Positions 39,301 to 46,012 of a stretch of 64,000 nucleotides of DNA are shown one piece after another. Both the position numbers and the translations under genes were made by a program. The stretch's first letter is position 1; every line of letters starts with the position of its first letter. The DNA comes from Roseicyclus mahoneyensis (GTDB lineage: Bacteria; Pseudomonadota; Alphaproteobacteria; Rhodobacterales; Rhodobacteraceae), in the NCBI RefSeq assembly GCF_003148775.1, contig NZ_QGGW01000005.1:186001-250000 (forward strand). Direction: 5' to 3'. A model generated the notes under the pieces. It saw nothing but the letters and a program-made list of their open reading frames with translations, was not told the origin of the DNA and did no database searches.

Positions 39301-40219
39301 CGCTGCTGGTGGTGTTGTTGGTCCAGCCGGTCGCGCCGCCGGTGAAATCCTCATGCGCGACCAGAACGGCATCGACCGTGCCCGGCCCGTCGCCGAAGAT
39401 CAGATCGTCGCCCGCGCCGCCGGTGATGGTGTCGGCCCAGCCGTCGCCCTGCAGCGTGTCGGCACCTTCGCCGCCGTCGATGCTGTCGTTGCCGCTGCCG
39501 CCCTCGACCAGATCGTCGCCGGTGCCGGCGTCGACGGTATCGTCGCCCGCGCCAGACCGCACGGTGTCGTTGCCGCCATAGGCGAGAATCAGGTCATCGT
39601 CATTTCCGAGGAAGTTGTCGGTGTTGTCGACCCTGTCACCCTCCGGATCGCCGGAATAGCTGCCGTCGATCAGGTCGGCGTTTTCCGTGCCCTCGACCGT
39701 GCCGTCCTTGACGTCGAGCACATAACGGTCGGCGAACATGTTGTAGACGTCGGTTCCGTTCGCGGGCGCCGCGGTGCCCAGCGTGACCGCGGCGATGGGC
39801 TTTGCCTCAAGTGCGTCGGTATAGGCGTTCGGACCGGTGGAGGACGGAACAAGATAGATCCGCCCGTCGGTGTCTTGCATGATCAGCGCATTGACGGTGG
39901 CGCTGGTGCCGTCGGTATAGGTGATGACCGTGTTGTTGTAGGTCATCAGCACGTCGAAGGTGCGCGGCGCGCCGCCGTCGATCAGGAACTGCTCGTTCGC
40001 GACCGCATTGTTGGCGTTGTAGCTGATGGCGTCGCCGTCGGCGCCGGGCCCGGATGTGGGTGCGGGTGAGAAGGTACGCAGATCGCCGGAAACCGGATCG
40101 GTTGCGCTGCCGAAGCTGAGCCCGTTCAGAGCGTTGTGGTTTTCCGAGGTGATGTTGCCCTCGACCGTGTCGATGAACGGGGCAAGGCCAAGTTCGAAAA
40201 CAAAAAACGTCGTAGCCAT
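33386..40219 (-). CDS. Giant RTX (hemolysin-type calcium-binding) protein with C-terminal Hint domain
   Basis: A 2277-residue, very acidic secreted-type protein. Residues 1-175 form a non-repetitive N-terminal domain (MATTFFVFELG). Then come dozens of GGxGxD calcium-binding nonapeptides in blocks. These are interrupted by at least three beta-rich inserts resembling carbohydrate-binding or LamG-like modules (DFTGGATGWTNN, NGGFDAGATGWTIG, FDDFEGTIEGWFVP). Two copies of a segment built on VTGxxxxFxxIxxLILxxxxDxVDAT also occur. Residues 2083-2277 are a Hint_2 domain: ICFTPGTSILTETG with C2085 (the only cysteine seen), VSPQHGVLL and HQIVFANG. There is no N-terminal signal, so type I secretion is expected, but no HlyB/HlyD genes are adjacent. 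Confidence 0.93.
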   Translation of the reverse strand: MATTFFVFELGLAPFIDTVEGNITSENHNALNGLSFGSATDPVSGDLRTFSPAPTSGPGADGDAISYNANNAVANEQFLIDGGAPRTFDVLMTYNNTVITYTDGTSATVNALIMQDTDGRIYLVPSSTGPNAYTDALEAKPIAAVTLGTAAPANGTDVYNMFADRYVLDVKDGTVEGTENADLIDGSYSGDPEGDRVDNTDNFLGNDDDLILAYGGNDTVRSGAGDDTVDAGTGDDLVEGGSGNDSIDGGEGADTLQGDGWADTITGGAGDDLIFGDGPGTVDAVLVAHEDFTGGATGWTNNTTSSDGRFNDFLGRFEGTDGDSSGGPLTQKTFDLVDGYTGVVIEFDLLIIDSWDADTAFSIGPDRDAFQLYINGQIVANELFQWNDSNFDADRSGSITLDGVTYTFSFIQTQNEELGFASEWGDQVWRVRLEADNYTADQITIGFGSTTDQELADESFGIDNLTIVSTNDTTIDIGQAAGDDLLLGGDGDDTIYGGAGDDTIHGDATEGAPVTVVNGGFDAGATGWTIGGGGTTLFYNNGASLNANDSGPGGFVEQTVAVTPFAPYALSVDASEFGFGVGDHTLLIEVVDANGNVIASRTEVVTNGSSQTYTLAFTSTTEDVTIRFSNPSSTETVSTDLEIDNITITALPTNDGNDMLSGGDGADVILGGGGNDTIDGGAGDDVILAGSGNDSILGGDGDDSILGGTGADTLDGGAGNDTLIGGDGNDLFIGSAGADSIDGGASWWDIVDYSGSDGAMTINLADTLAESGGHAEGDTLVNIEQVIGSSFDDMFTASASGTAFTGGDGNDTFVGGAGNDLFWGEAGDDVMYTSAGADLLEGQEDADTFIVGDGFGNATIIGGDDVTTGVNYDTIDLSGMTNPVTILFTGNGAGTITDTVTGVTLTFSGIEQLILNGNSDVVDATPNGAGIDIVAAGGDDSIIGGSGNDSLSGGEGQDTLTGGGGNDTLDGGAEADVLSAGAGNDLVFGGDGDDTLYGDDGDDIIHGDAGDDHIFGGSGHDTIYGGDGADFIRGGAGDDSLVGGDGHDRFNSDEGADTIDGGADYDMVLYSTSTEAVHIDLSDDAPESGGHAEGDVLISIEAVYGSDFDDTLIAGTGTRFLSGDDGNDTIIGSSSTHRLYGDAGDDLIIGGSGSESIYGGTGNDTLLGGENNDSLMGEEGDDLIISGAGDDSIDGGDGNDTIVLNGGADIVQGGDGADTYIVGAGFGGTHIDGGLDFDLIDLNGLPNGVEVVFTGPGAGTITDRVTGEVMSFENIQHLILTDNDDIVDATLDDGSTYVETRGGDDSLTGADGGAVYDDYAFDPNGEGNDTFAGGAGNDTLWMGTADDLATGGDGNDEIYGQEGNDTLQGEGGNDTVNGGFDNDSITGGDGNDLLSGDDPASGAAVADGATVFGGTTQDSFVFDGATGTSATIILDDGAGTANDGDDVRDVVFVTGTGDGASLRIEAFDYGVDWIATAEAWTSSTVTEVAPGNHVITLTYANGNTQSFDIFHDNGSSFDIADAFAVHAGNDTINGGNGNDTIFGGAGDDLIEGGAGDDVIYGEDGNDTIFGGAGSDSVSGGDGDDFINTRTDPGTGLPDEGYGAPGNPLYYPGDPDAFNDRDTVDGGAGNDTILTGDDNDLIFGGDGDDSIDAGFDDDLVYGGAGHDTIEGNEGNDTIYGGDGDDLIYGDVSPDNPDYPLFAPYDLPNDGTDLAPNNNGDSLSGGAGNDTIFGQDDNDTIDGGDGNDSLDGGNDDDLITGGAGNDTLLGGAGNDTLDGGGTTSVPTEIRFDDFEGTIEGWFVPSNGAPITGGQISPDGTYLGQFGPMGEEWVATNVTTPADAGSATVNFDVLATDPGDMMVGPRIVTVYLDGVAILSFEVPAAAGTVIEGTFGGGSFTVTSPGPGTAFYYDQLFEVSVTVDDPADVFRIGVGTDNLSFGLDNFQVLTMPFENDVLDGGAGDDLITGGAGDDLLTGGAGNDTFVYNVGDGLDTITDFNFGNTGTLDDGDPTNNDFIDLSGFYDNIAELQDDYADDGILNQSNVGNTVWGQTVDYSDNTQFAPGDGIVFLGQTPDGNSFTQENTGVICFTPGTSILTETGPRPVESLRAGDKIVTRDNGVQALQWVAARRIGAADLIANDRLRPVLIRPDLVGADAPLLVSPQHGVLLRPEGGEETLVRAIHLARRAGGLARVANGLRQVTYIHLMFDTHQIVFANGAPSESFYPGPMALAALSDPARAELRLIFPQLFTGPTDRAFGPRVRHFARARDLPPSLRDLRAA

Positions 40220-40414
40220 TCGGCGTAGCCCCCAGAACTCATCTCACGTCGGCTGCGGGCGACATGCCGCATCTTGCCCGACACCGGCGCAAACACGACG
40301 CGCGGCATCACGACCTAAACGGCATCCGACGGATGAATTTCAGGTTGAAACGGGGATTTTTTGTGGCCATCGCGGCGCGAGGGGCACGATCTTGCCATAA
40401 TCCTGCGCTGAGCG

Positions 40415-41293
40415 TCAGCCGTGCCTGCCGTAATACAGGCCCAGGACATGCTCGGCCTCGGCAAAGAACAGCCAGCGCGAGGCGGCCATGCCCGCCGCAT
40501 GGCTGAGCACCGCAAGCCCGCCAAGCACGTGGCCCGCACCCGGGATCAGCACAAGGCCGAGCGGCACGAGATAGCCCAGCGTCAGGGCAACCCCCCGCAG
40601 CTTGAGGGCGTGCTTGCGGCCGATCACATGCACCATCTCGCGCAGGAGGTAGTTGGTGCCCGTGTGCGGGGCCTCGAAGGCGCGGATGCGCCCGGGCTGC
40701 CCTAGGCCGGTGGCGGTGGCCAGCGTGTGACCGGCCTCGGCAAAGCGGGTGTCGCCGACGCGCCAATGGCCGATCTGGATGAGGCCCGCCGCCAGAAGCA
40801 GAACCGCGGCCGCAGTCAATTGCCCGGCCAGAAGCGCCCCGCCCGCCAGCGCGACGGATCCGAAATGCAACGGCGTCAGGATCTGGTTCCAGCGTGGAAC
40901 CGTCTTGAGCTGGGTGTAGATCATCGCCGTTGCGATCACGGTCGCCAGCGAGAGCGCCGCGCCCAGCCCGCCCAGCACCGGCAGGCGCAGGCCGAGAAAC
41001 ACGGCCGGTGCGGCAAAGATGCCCATGACCAGCAGAGCCGCCACCGCCACGACAGCCTCGCGGCTGAGCCAGCTGGTCTGCCATTGGGTGAAGGCCTTGA
41101 GCGCGCGTTCGGGATGGCCGAGGTGAAAGGCCGAGGCCATGAGGCCGCCCACGGCAAGCACATAGGCGATGAGAAAGAACCCAAACGCCGTCCAGCCGGT
41201 GACGGCGGGCAGGCCGAGGCCGAGGAAGATCAGCAGGCCGAAGCCAAGGCCCGAGAGCGTGGTGAAGAGGATGACGGAGGGGGCCGGATGCAT
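40415..41293 (-). CDS. soeC: Membrane anchor subunit of SoeABC/DmsABC-type oxidoreductase
   Basis: A 292-residue DmsC/NrfD-like protein with about eight membrane helices that links the iron-sulfur subunit to the quinone pool. It opens MHPAPSVILFTTLSGLGFGLLIFLGLG and contains AFHLGHPERALKAFTQWQTSWLSREA, a signature of DmsC anchors. The start at 41293 lies just before the soeB stop region (1-bp gap), so the genes are coupled. The Soe naming follows the catalytic subunit. Confidence 0.85.
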   Translation of the reverse strand: MHPAPSVILFTTLSGLGFGLLIFLGLGLPAVTGWTAFGFFLIAYVLAVGGLMASAFHLGHPERALKAFTQWQTSWLSREAVVAVAALLVMGIFAAPAVFLGLRLPVLGGLGAALSLATVIATAMIYTQLKTVPRWNQILTPLHFGSVALAGGALLAGQLTAAAVLLLAAGLIQIGHWRVGDTRFAEAGHTLATATGLGQPGRIRAFEAPHTGTNYLLREMVHVIGRKHALKLRGVALTLGYLVPLGLVLIPGAGHVLGGLAVLSHAAGMAASRWLFFAEAEHVLGLYYGRHG

Positions 41294-41294
41294 G

Positions 41295-42041
41295 TCAGAG
41301 CCGGTCCAGCGCCCGGTCGAGCCAGCCAAGGAAGCCTTGGGGCGTCTCAGACACGGGGGTCAGGAAGGGGGCGAGGATGTCGGTCTGCTCCCAAGTGTCC
41401 CGCGGGCGCGGCGGCAGGTACTTGTTGACGGGTTTCGTGCCCATCTCGGGCATCAGGTCGATGCCGCCGCGCGTGGCCACCAATTGGCTGACGTCGCTGC
41501 CCGGATCGCCCAGATCGCCGAAATGGCGCGCGCCTGCGGGGCAGGTGCGCACGCAGGCCGGTTCGCGGTCGATCTCGGGGAGGTTCTCATTGTAGATGCG
41601 GTCGACGCAGAGCGTGCATTTCTTCATCACGCCCGCCGCCTTGTCCATCTCGCGCGCGCCATAGGGGCAGGCCCAGGCGCAGAGGCCGCAGCCGATGCAA
41701 TCGGTCTCGTTGACCAGAACGATCCCGTCATCCACGCGCTTGTAGCTGGCGCCGGTAGGGCAGACGGTGACGCAAGGCGCATCTTCGCAATGCAGGCAGG
41801 ATTTGGGGAAATGCACCAGTTGTGCCGGACCGGTCTTGGGCGTGATCTCGTAGCTGTGGACGCGGTTGAGGAAGGTGCCCGAGGGGGCGGCGCCGTAAGG
41901 GTCCTGATCGGACAGGGGCGCGCCGTAATTCTCGGTGTTCCAGCCCTTGCAGGCGATCACGCAGGCATGACAGCCGACACAGGTGTCGAGGTCGATCACA
42001 AGGCCGAGCTTGCGGGTCGTGCTGGTGGGGAGCTGGGTCAT
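41295..42041 (-). CDS. soeB: Iron-sulfur subunit of SoeABC/DmsABC-type oxidoreductase
   Basis: A 248-residue ferredoxin-type electron-transfer subunit with four [4Fe-4S] motifs: DTCVGCHACVIACK, CLHCEDAPCVTVCPTGA, DCIGCGLCAWACPYGA, and KCTLCVDRI followed by ACVRTCPAGA. It carries electrons between the molybdenum subunit and the membrane anchor. No signal peptide, consistent with a cytoplasm-facing complex. Its start overlaps the upstream hydrolase stop by 4 bp. Confidence 0.92.
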   Translation of the reverse strand: MTQLPTSTTRKLGLVIDLDTCVGCHACVIACKGWNTENYGAPLSDQDPYGAAPSGTFLNRVHSYEITPKTGPAQLVHFPKSCLHCEDAPCVTVCPTGASYKRVDDGIVLVNETDCIGCGLCAWACPYGAREMDKAAGVMKKCTLCVDRIYNENLPEIDREPACVRTCPAGARHFGDLGDPGSDVSQLVATRGGIDLMPEMGTKPVNKYLPPRPRDTWEQTDILAPFLTPVSETPQGFLGWLDRALDRL

Positions 42042-42871
42042 GCGGTGGCCTGGCAGGAGGTGACGAAGGCGGCGAGATCGGCGACGAAACGGTCGGGGGC
42101 CTCAAGGAAGGGGGCGTGGCCGATACCGTCGTAGCCGAGGAAGCGACCGTCGGGCATGGTGCTTGCCGCGACGCGACCGGTCTCAGGGGCAACGACGCGG
42201 TCCGAGAGCCCGTGGATGACGAGGCCGGGGCAGGTCATCGCAGCATAGGTGGGGCGCAGGTCGAGATCGGCGGCAAAGAGCGCGCGGCGGGCATGGGCGG
42301 GGCAGAGCATGTTGACGCCGACGAGTTCGGCATAGGTCGTGCGGTCGAGCGGATCGGTGGTGCAGGCCTCGACGAAGCGGGCGGTGGCGGCAAGGCGGCG
42401 GGGCAGGTCGTCGGTGTAGAGATCGCGGTCGAGGCCGGGGGAGGCGGGGCCGACCATCCAGTCCTCGCGCGCGCGGCCGATGGCAAGGATGCCGCCCGCC
42501 AGCACGACGCCCGCCAGATGCCCCTCGCCATGGGTGGCGAGGTGGGCGGCGATGACGCGGCTGCCGTAAGACCAGCCGACGAGCGTGGGGCGGTGGAGGT
42601 CTGCGGCCGCAATGACGGCGGCGATGTCGTCGCCCCAGAGCGCGGTGTCGGTATAGGCGGCGGGGTCCTCTGGCTTGTCGGAGGCGCCATGGCCGCGCAG
42701 GTCGAGGGTGACAAGGTGGAAGCGGTGGGCCAGCCTGTCGAGCGTGGGCTGCCAGCAGGTGCCTGCCTGTGACCAGCCGTGGATCAGCACGACGGCTGGC
42801 GCGGCCGGATCGCCCATGGTGGAAAAGGCGATGCGGGTGCCGTCGGTCGAGGAGGTAAAATGGGGGGTCAT
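42038..42871 (-). CDS. Alpha/beta hydrolase
   Basis: A 277-residue alpha/beta-fold hydrolase. It has the oxyanion motif LIHGWSQAGTCW, the nucleophile elbow GWSYGS (S101), the acid region GLSDRVVAPE and the catalytic His in GIGHAPFLEAPD. Residues TLDLRGHGASDKP mark it as an esterase/epoxide-hydrolase type. It is inserted between soeA and soeB and overlaps soeB by 4 bp. It could act on an ester or thioester feeding the pathway; the substrate is unknown. The start at 42871 was chosen over an upstream in-frame ATG inside the repeat element. Confidence 0.85.
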   Translation of the reverse strand: MTPHFTSSTDGTRIAFSTMGDPAAPAVVLIHGWSQAGTCWQPTLDRLAHRFHLVTLDLRGHGASDKPEDPAAYTDTALWGDDIAAVIAAADLHRPTLVGWSYGSRVIAAHLATHGEGHLAGVVLAGGILAIGRAREDWMVGPASPGLDRDLYTDDLPRRLAATARFVEACTTDPLDRTTYAELVGVNMLCPAHARRALFAADLDLRPTYAAMTCPGLVIHGLSDRVVAPETGRVAASTMPDGRFLGYDGIGHAPFLEAPDRFVADLAAFVTSCQATA

Positions 42872-42920
42872 GGCTGGCGGCCGGTCTTTTCCACTGGGGT
42901 TTCGTCGCCTGCGGCGCCGA

Positions 42921-43010
42921 CCGGCCGGGGGCTCTGCCCCCGGACCCCCGGCAGAGAGGGCTGTCTGCCCCCTCTGCACACCCCCGAGGATATTTGGAAA
43001 ACAGAGAAGA
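42921..43010 (-). repeat. 3'-end repeat, copy 2 (after soeA)
   Basis: Read on the minus strand it begins TCTTCTCTGTTTTCCAAATA, then TCC and a CGGGGG run, followed by two stems (GGGGGCAGACAGCCC type, and GGGGGCAGAGCCCCC). It starts 9 bp after the soeA stop and lies in the direction of soeA transcription. It sits between soeA and the hydrolase gene. Confidence 0.85.
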
Positions 43011-43019
43011 GGTGGCGTG

Positions 43020-45845
43020 TCATCGGCCGATCTTCCAGGCGAGGGATTTCGGGCCCCGGCCCACGGGCGAGGCGAGCGGCGGTAGTGCGGGGTGCGCCTC
43101 GCGCGGGGCGGGGCATTTCTCGATCCGCACGCGTAGATCGAACCACGCGGCCTGCCCGGTGATCGGGTCGGAATTGGCCCAGCGGTGCCCGTCGCCCTTG
43201 GGCGGCAGCAGTTCGTGGATCAGGTGGTTGAGCAAAAAGCCGCGTGTCGCCTCGGGCGCGTCGGGGTCGAGCGCCCAGGCTCCCTTGCGCTTGCCGATGG
43301 CGTTCCACGTCCAGACGGTGTTGGGGTTGAGCGCTGCCATGTGGGCCACCGGCACCGTGATTTCCCCATGGGGCGAGGTGACGCGCCCCCATGAACCTTC
43401 GGTGAAGCCGTGGTCTTCCCACAGGTTCGTCGGCAGGTAGAGCGGGTTTTCGCCGTGGATCTGTCTAAGCCAGGCGTTCTGGCTGCCCCAGGAATGATAC
43501 ATCGCCATCGGGCGCTGGGTCAGCGCATGGAGCGGGTAGGCGGCGGTGTCGATCGCGGCCTGCTCGAACGGCTCATACCAGACGGGCAGCGGGTCCATCG
43601 TGGCCTTGATGCGGGTGCGCAGGTGGTCGGGCGGCTGGTGCGGGCCATGGCCTTCGGCGGCAAGCTGGAAGCGGCGGAGCGGTTCCAGCCAGAGGTTGAA
43701 GATGTACGGTTGCGGACTGTCGTAGAGGCCGAGCGACACCGCCCATTCCTGATAGGCCATGTTCCAGGGTTTGTAGAACTGGGCCGCCTCGGGGATGTGG
43801 TGGGTGAAGTGGCTGCCGTTCTCGATGTAGCGGGCGAGTTGTTCGGGATTGGGCGCACCGCGCCCGGTCGCAGTGCCATCGTTGCGAAACCCCATCAGCG
43901 GGCCGATGCCGGGGCGGCGTTCGTGGCGGGTGATGTAATCGGCGTAGTCGGCATAGGCGGGGCTACCGTCATCCGCCACGAAGCCCGGCAGACCAAGGCG
44001 CGCGCCGAGGTCCAGCAGCACCGACTGGAAGCCCCTTACATCGCGGTCGGGCGCCACCACGGGCCAGCGGATCGCATCGCCCGCGGCATCGGCCTCGGAG
44101 ATCGGGCGGTCGAGCAGGCTGATGCAGTCATGGCGTTCCAGATAGGTCGTGTCGGGCAAGATCAGGTCGGCATAGGCCACCATCTCCGAGGAATAGGCAT
44201 CGGAATAGATGATGCGCGGGATGACATAGTCGCCCGTCTCGGGATCTGTGTCGGTCAGCATCTCGATGGTGCGCGCGGTCCCCATGGAGGAATTCCACGC
44301 CATGTTCGCCATGTAGAGAAACAGCGTGTCGATGCGGTAGGGATCGCCCGCATGGGCGTTGGAGATCACCATATGCATCAGCCCATGGGCCGACAGCGGG
44401 TTTTCCCAGGTGAAGGCCTTGTCGATCCGCTGCGCGCGGCCGTCGGCGTCAAGCGCCAGATCCTCGGGGCCCATCGGATAGCCCAGATGGGGGCCTTTCA
44501 GCGGCTGGCCGGGGGTGGCGGTGGCGTGGGGCTTGGGGTGCGCTTCGGGCGGTTTGGGGTAGGGCGGCTTGAAGCGGAAGCCGCCCGGCGTTTCGACCGT
44601 GCCGAGCAGGATCTGCAAAAGGTGCAGCGCGCGCGCGGTCTGGAAGCCGTTGGAATGGGCCGAGATGCCGCGCATGGCGTGCATGGCGACGGGGCGGCCG
44701 ATCATCGTCTCCTGGCGCTCGCCGCGGAAATCGGTCCAGGGCTGGGGGATCTCGATCGCCTCGTCGAAGGCCACGCGGGCAAGCTCGGCGGCCAGCGCGT
44801 GGATGCGGGGCGCGGGGATGCCGCAGCGACCCGCCACCGCCTCGGGGGCGTAGTCGTCCGACAGGTAGCGTTCGGCGAGGATCTGGAACACCGGGCGGTG
44901 TGTGATGCCCGCCCTCCTGTAGCCATGCGCCAGCCCCGGTTTCACACCCGGCGCGTCAAAGGCCGTGGGCAGGCCGGTCGCGCGGTCGAGCACGAGCGGC
45001 TTGCCGCGCGCGTCGCGCAGGAACAGGCCGTTTTCCGGGCTGGCGGGGTCTTCGTTCACCAGCACGGGCGCATTGGTGAAGCGTGTGAGGTAGTCGAGGT
45101 CGATCTTGCCCGCCTTGAGCAGGCAATGGATCAGCGACAAGATCAACAGCCCGTCGGTGCCGGGCGTGATCCCGATCCAATCATCGGCGACGGCGTTGTA
45201 GCCGGTGCGGATCGGGTTGATGCCGATGACGCGTGCGCCGCGCGCCTTGAGCTTGCCCAGCCCCATCTTGATGGGGTTGCTGTCATGATCCTCGGCCACG
45301 CCGAACAAAAGCAGCAGCTTGGTGCGTTCCCAATCCGGCTGGCCGAATTCCCAAAAGGCGCCGCCCATCGTATAGATGCCGGCGGCGGCCATGTTGACGG
45401 AGCAGAACCCGCCATGGGCTGCGTAGTTGGGTGTGCCGAAGGCTTGCGCCCACCAGCTGGTCAGCGATTGCGACTGGTCGCGCCCGGTGAAGAAGGCCAG
45501 TTTCTGAGGCGCCGTCTCGCGCAGCGGCGCCATCCAGTCGACGGCCGTCTGCAGCGCTTCGTCCCAGGTGATTTCCTCGAACTGGCCCGATCCGCGCGGG
45601 CCTGTCCGGCGGAGCGGCGCGCGCAGCCGTGACGGCGCGTTGACCTGCATGATCCCCGCGCTGCCCTTGGCGCAGAGCACGCCCTTGTTCACCGGATGGT
45701 CCCGGTTGCCTTCGATATAGGCGACACGGCCCGCCTTCAGGTGCACGTCGATGCCGCAACGGCAGGCGCACATGTAGCAGGTGGTCTTGCGGACCTCGTC
45801 CGAGACCCGTGGCGACAGGTCGAGATGTGGTTCAGGGTGACCCAT
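43020..45845 (-). CDS. soeA: Molybdopterin oxidoreductase, probable sulfite dehydrogenase catalytic subunit
   Basis: A 941-residue DMSO-reductase-family enzyme. The N-terminal [4Fe-4S] motif is C23xxCxxxC30 with C58 (GVLCAKGSAG). The probable molybdenum ligand is C148 in HGGFCSVNMAAAG. Bis-MGD-binding segments such as VIGINPIRTGYNAVADDWIGITPGTDG follow. It lacks a Tat signal, unlike periplasmic DmsA/PsrA, and the ABC gene set matches cytoplasm-facing SoeABC, which oxidises sulfite to sulfate and feeds the quinone pool. Polysulfide or another S-oxide substrate is possible. The start at 45845 follows GGGAGGG; 21 more codons are open upstream. Confidence 0.82.
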   Translation of the reverse strand: MGHPEPHLDLSPRVSDEVRKTTCYMCACRCGIDVHLKAGRVAYIEGNRDHPVNKGVLCAKGSAGIMQVNAPSRLRAPLRRTGPRGSGQFEEITWDEALQTAVDWMAPLRETAPQKLAFFTGRDQSQSLTSWWAQAFGTPNYAAHGGFCSVNMAAAGIYTMGGAFWEFGQPDWERTKLLLLFGVAEDHDSNPIKMGLGKLKARGARVIGINPIRTGYNAVADDWIGITPGTDGLLILSLIHCLLKAGKIDLDYLTRFTNAPVLVNEDPASPENGLFLRDARGKPLVLDRATGLPTAFDAPGVKPGLAHGYRRAGITHRPVFQILAERYLSDDYAPEAVAGRCGIPAPRIHALAAELARVAFDEAIEIPQPWTDFRGERQETMIGRPVAMHAMRGISAHSNGFQTARALHLLQILLGTVETPGGFRFKPPYPKPPEAHPKPHATATPGQPLKGPHLGYPMGPEDLALDADGRAQRIDKAFTWENPLSAHGLMHMVISNAHAGDPYRIDTLFLYMANMAWNSSMGTARTIEMLTDTDPETGDYVIPRIIYSDAYSSEMVAYADLILPDTTYLERHDCISLLDRPISEADAAGDAIRWPVVAPDRDVRGFQSVLLDLGARLGLPGFVADDGSPAYADYADYITRHERRPGIGPLMGFRNDGTATGRGAPNPEQLARYIENGSHFTHHIPEAAQFYKPWNMAYQEWAVSLGLYDSPQPYIFNLWLEPLRRFQLAAEGHGPHQPPDHLRTRIKATMDPLPVWYEPFEQAAIDTAAYPLHALTQRPMAMYHSWGSQNAWLRQIHGENPLYLPTNLWEDHGFTEGSWGRVTSPHGEITVPVAHMAALNPNTVWTWNAIGKRKGAWALDPDAPEATRGFLLNHLIHELLPPKGDGHRWANSDPITGQAAWFDLRVRIEKCPAPREAHPALPPLASPVGRGPKSLAWKIGR

Positions 45846-45943
45846 CCGCCCTCCCCGCGGTCGAGTTGTCCGAGTGCAAGGTTTGGCCGGGTGGGCGCCG
45901 GGATGCAATGGCCCCCGGGGCGATCCGCGAAGAATGGGCGCAG

Positions 45944-45984
45944 TGTAAACGCAAGTTGACAGTTTGGAGGCGGGCTCCGATAGT
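45944..45984 (+). promoter_or_regulatory. Sigma-70-like promoter overlapped by a TGT-N12-ACA (PpsR/CrtJ-type) motif
   Basis: TGT at 45944-45946 and ACA at 45959-45961 are separated by exactly 12 bases, the palindrome bound by the photosynthesis repressor PpsR/CrtJ. The ACA is the end of a perfect -35 TTGACA (45956-45961). After 17 bp comes GATAGT (45979-45984), a 4/6 -10. Repressor binding here would block RNA polymerase at the BciB-like gene. The pattern is seen; binding is inference. Confidence 0.6.
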
Positions 45985-46012
45985 GGGGACTGCCTCAGGA
46001 CCGGACCCGCCC

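Noticed and set aside
33386-40219. Regularly spaced short repeats resembling a CRISPR-like array
   Set aside because: The spacing is 27 bp (nine codons) in frame, and the translation gives GGxGxD calcium-binding repeats, not repeat-spacer structure.
40415-45845. Periplasmic DMSO or polysulfide reductase
   Set aside because: The catalytic subunit has no Tat signal, which fits a cytoplasm-facing sulfite dehydrogenase (SoeABC). Not fully excluded.
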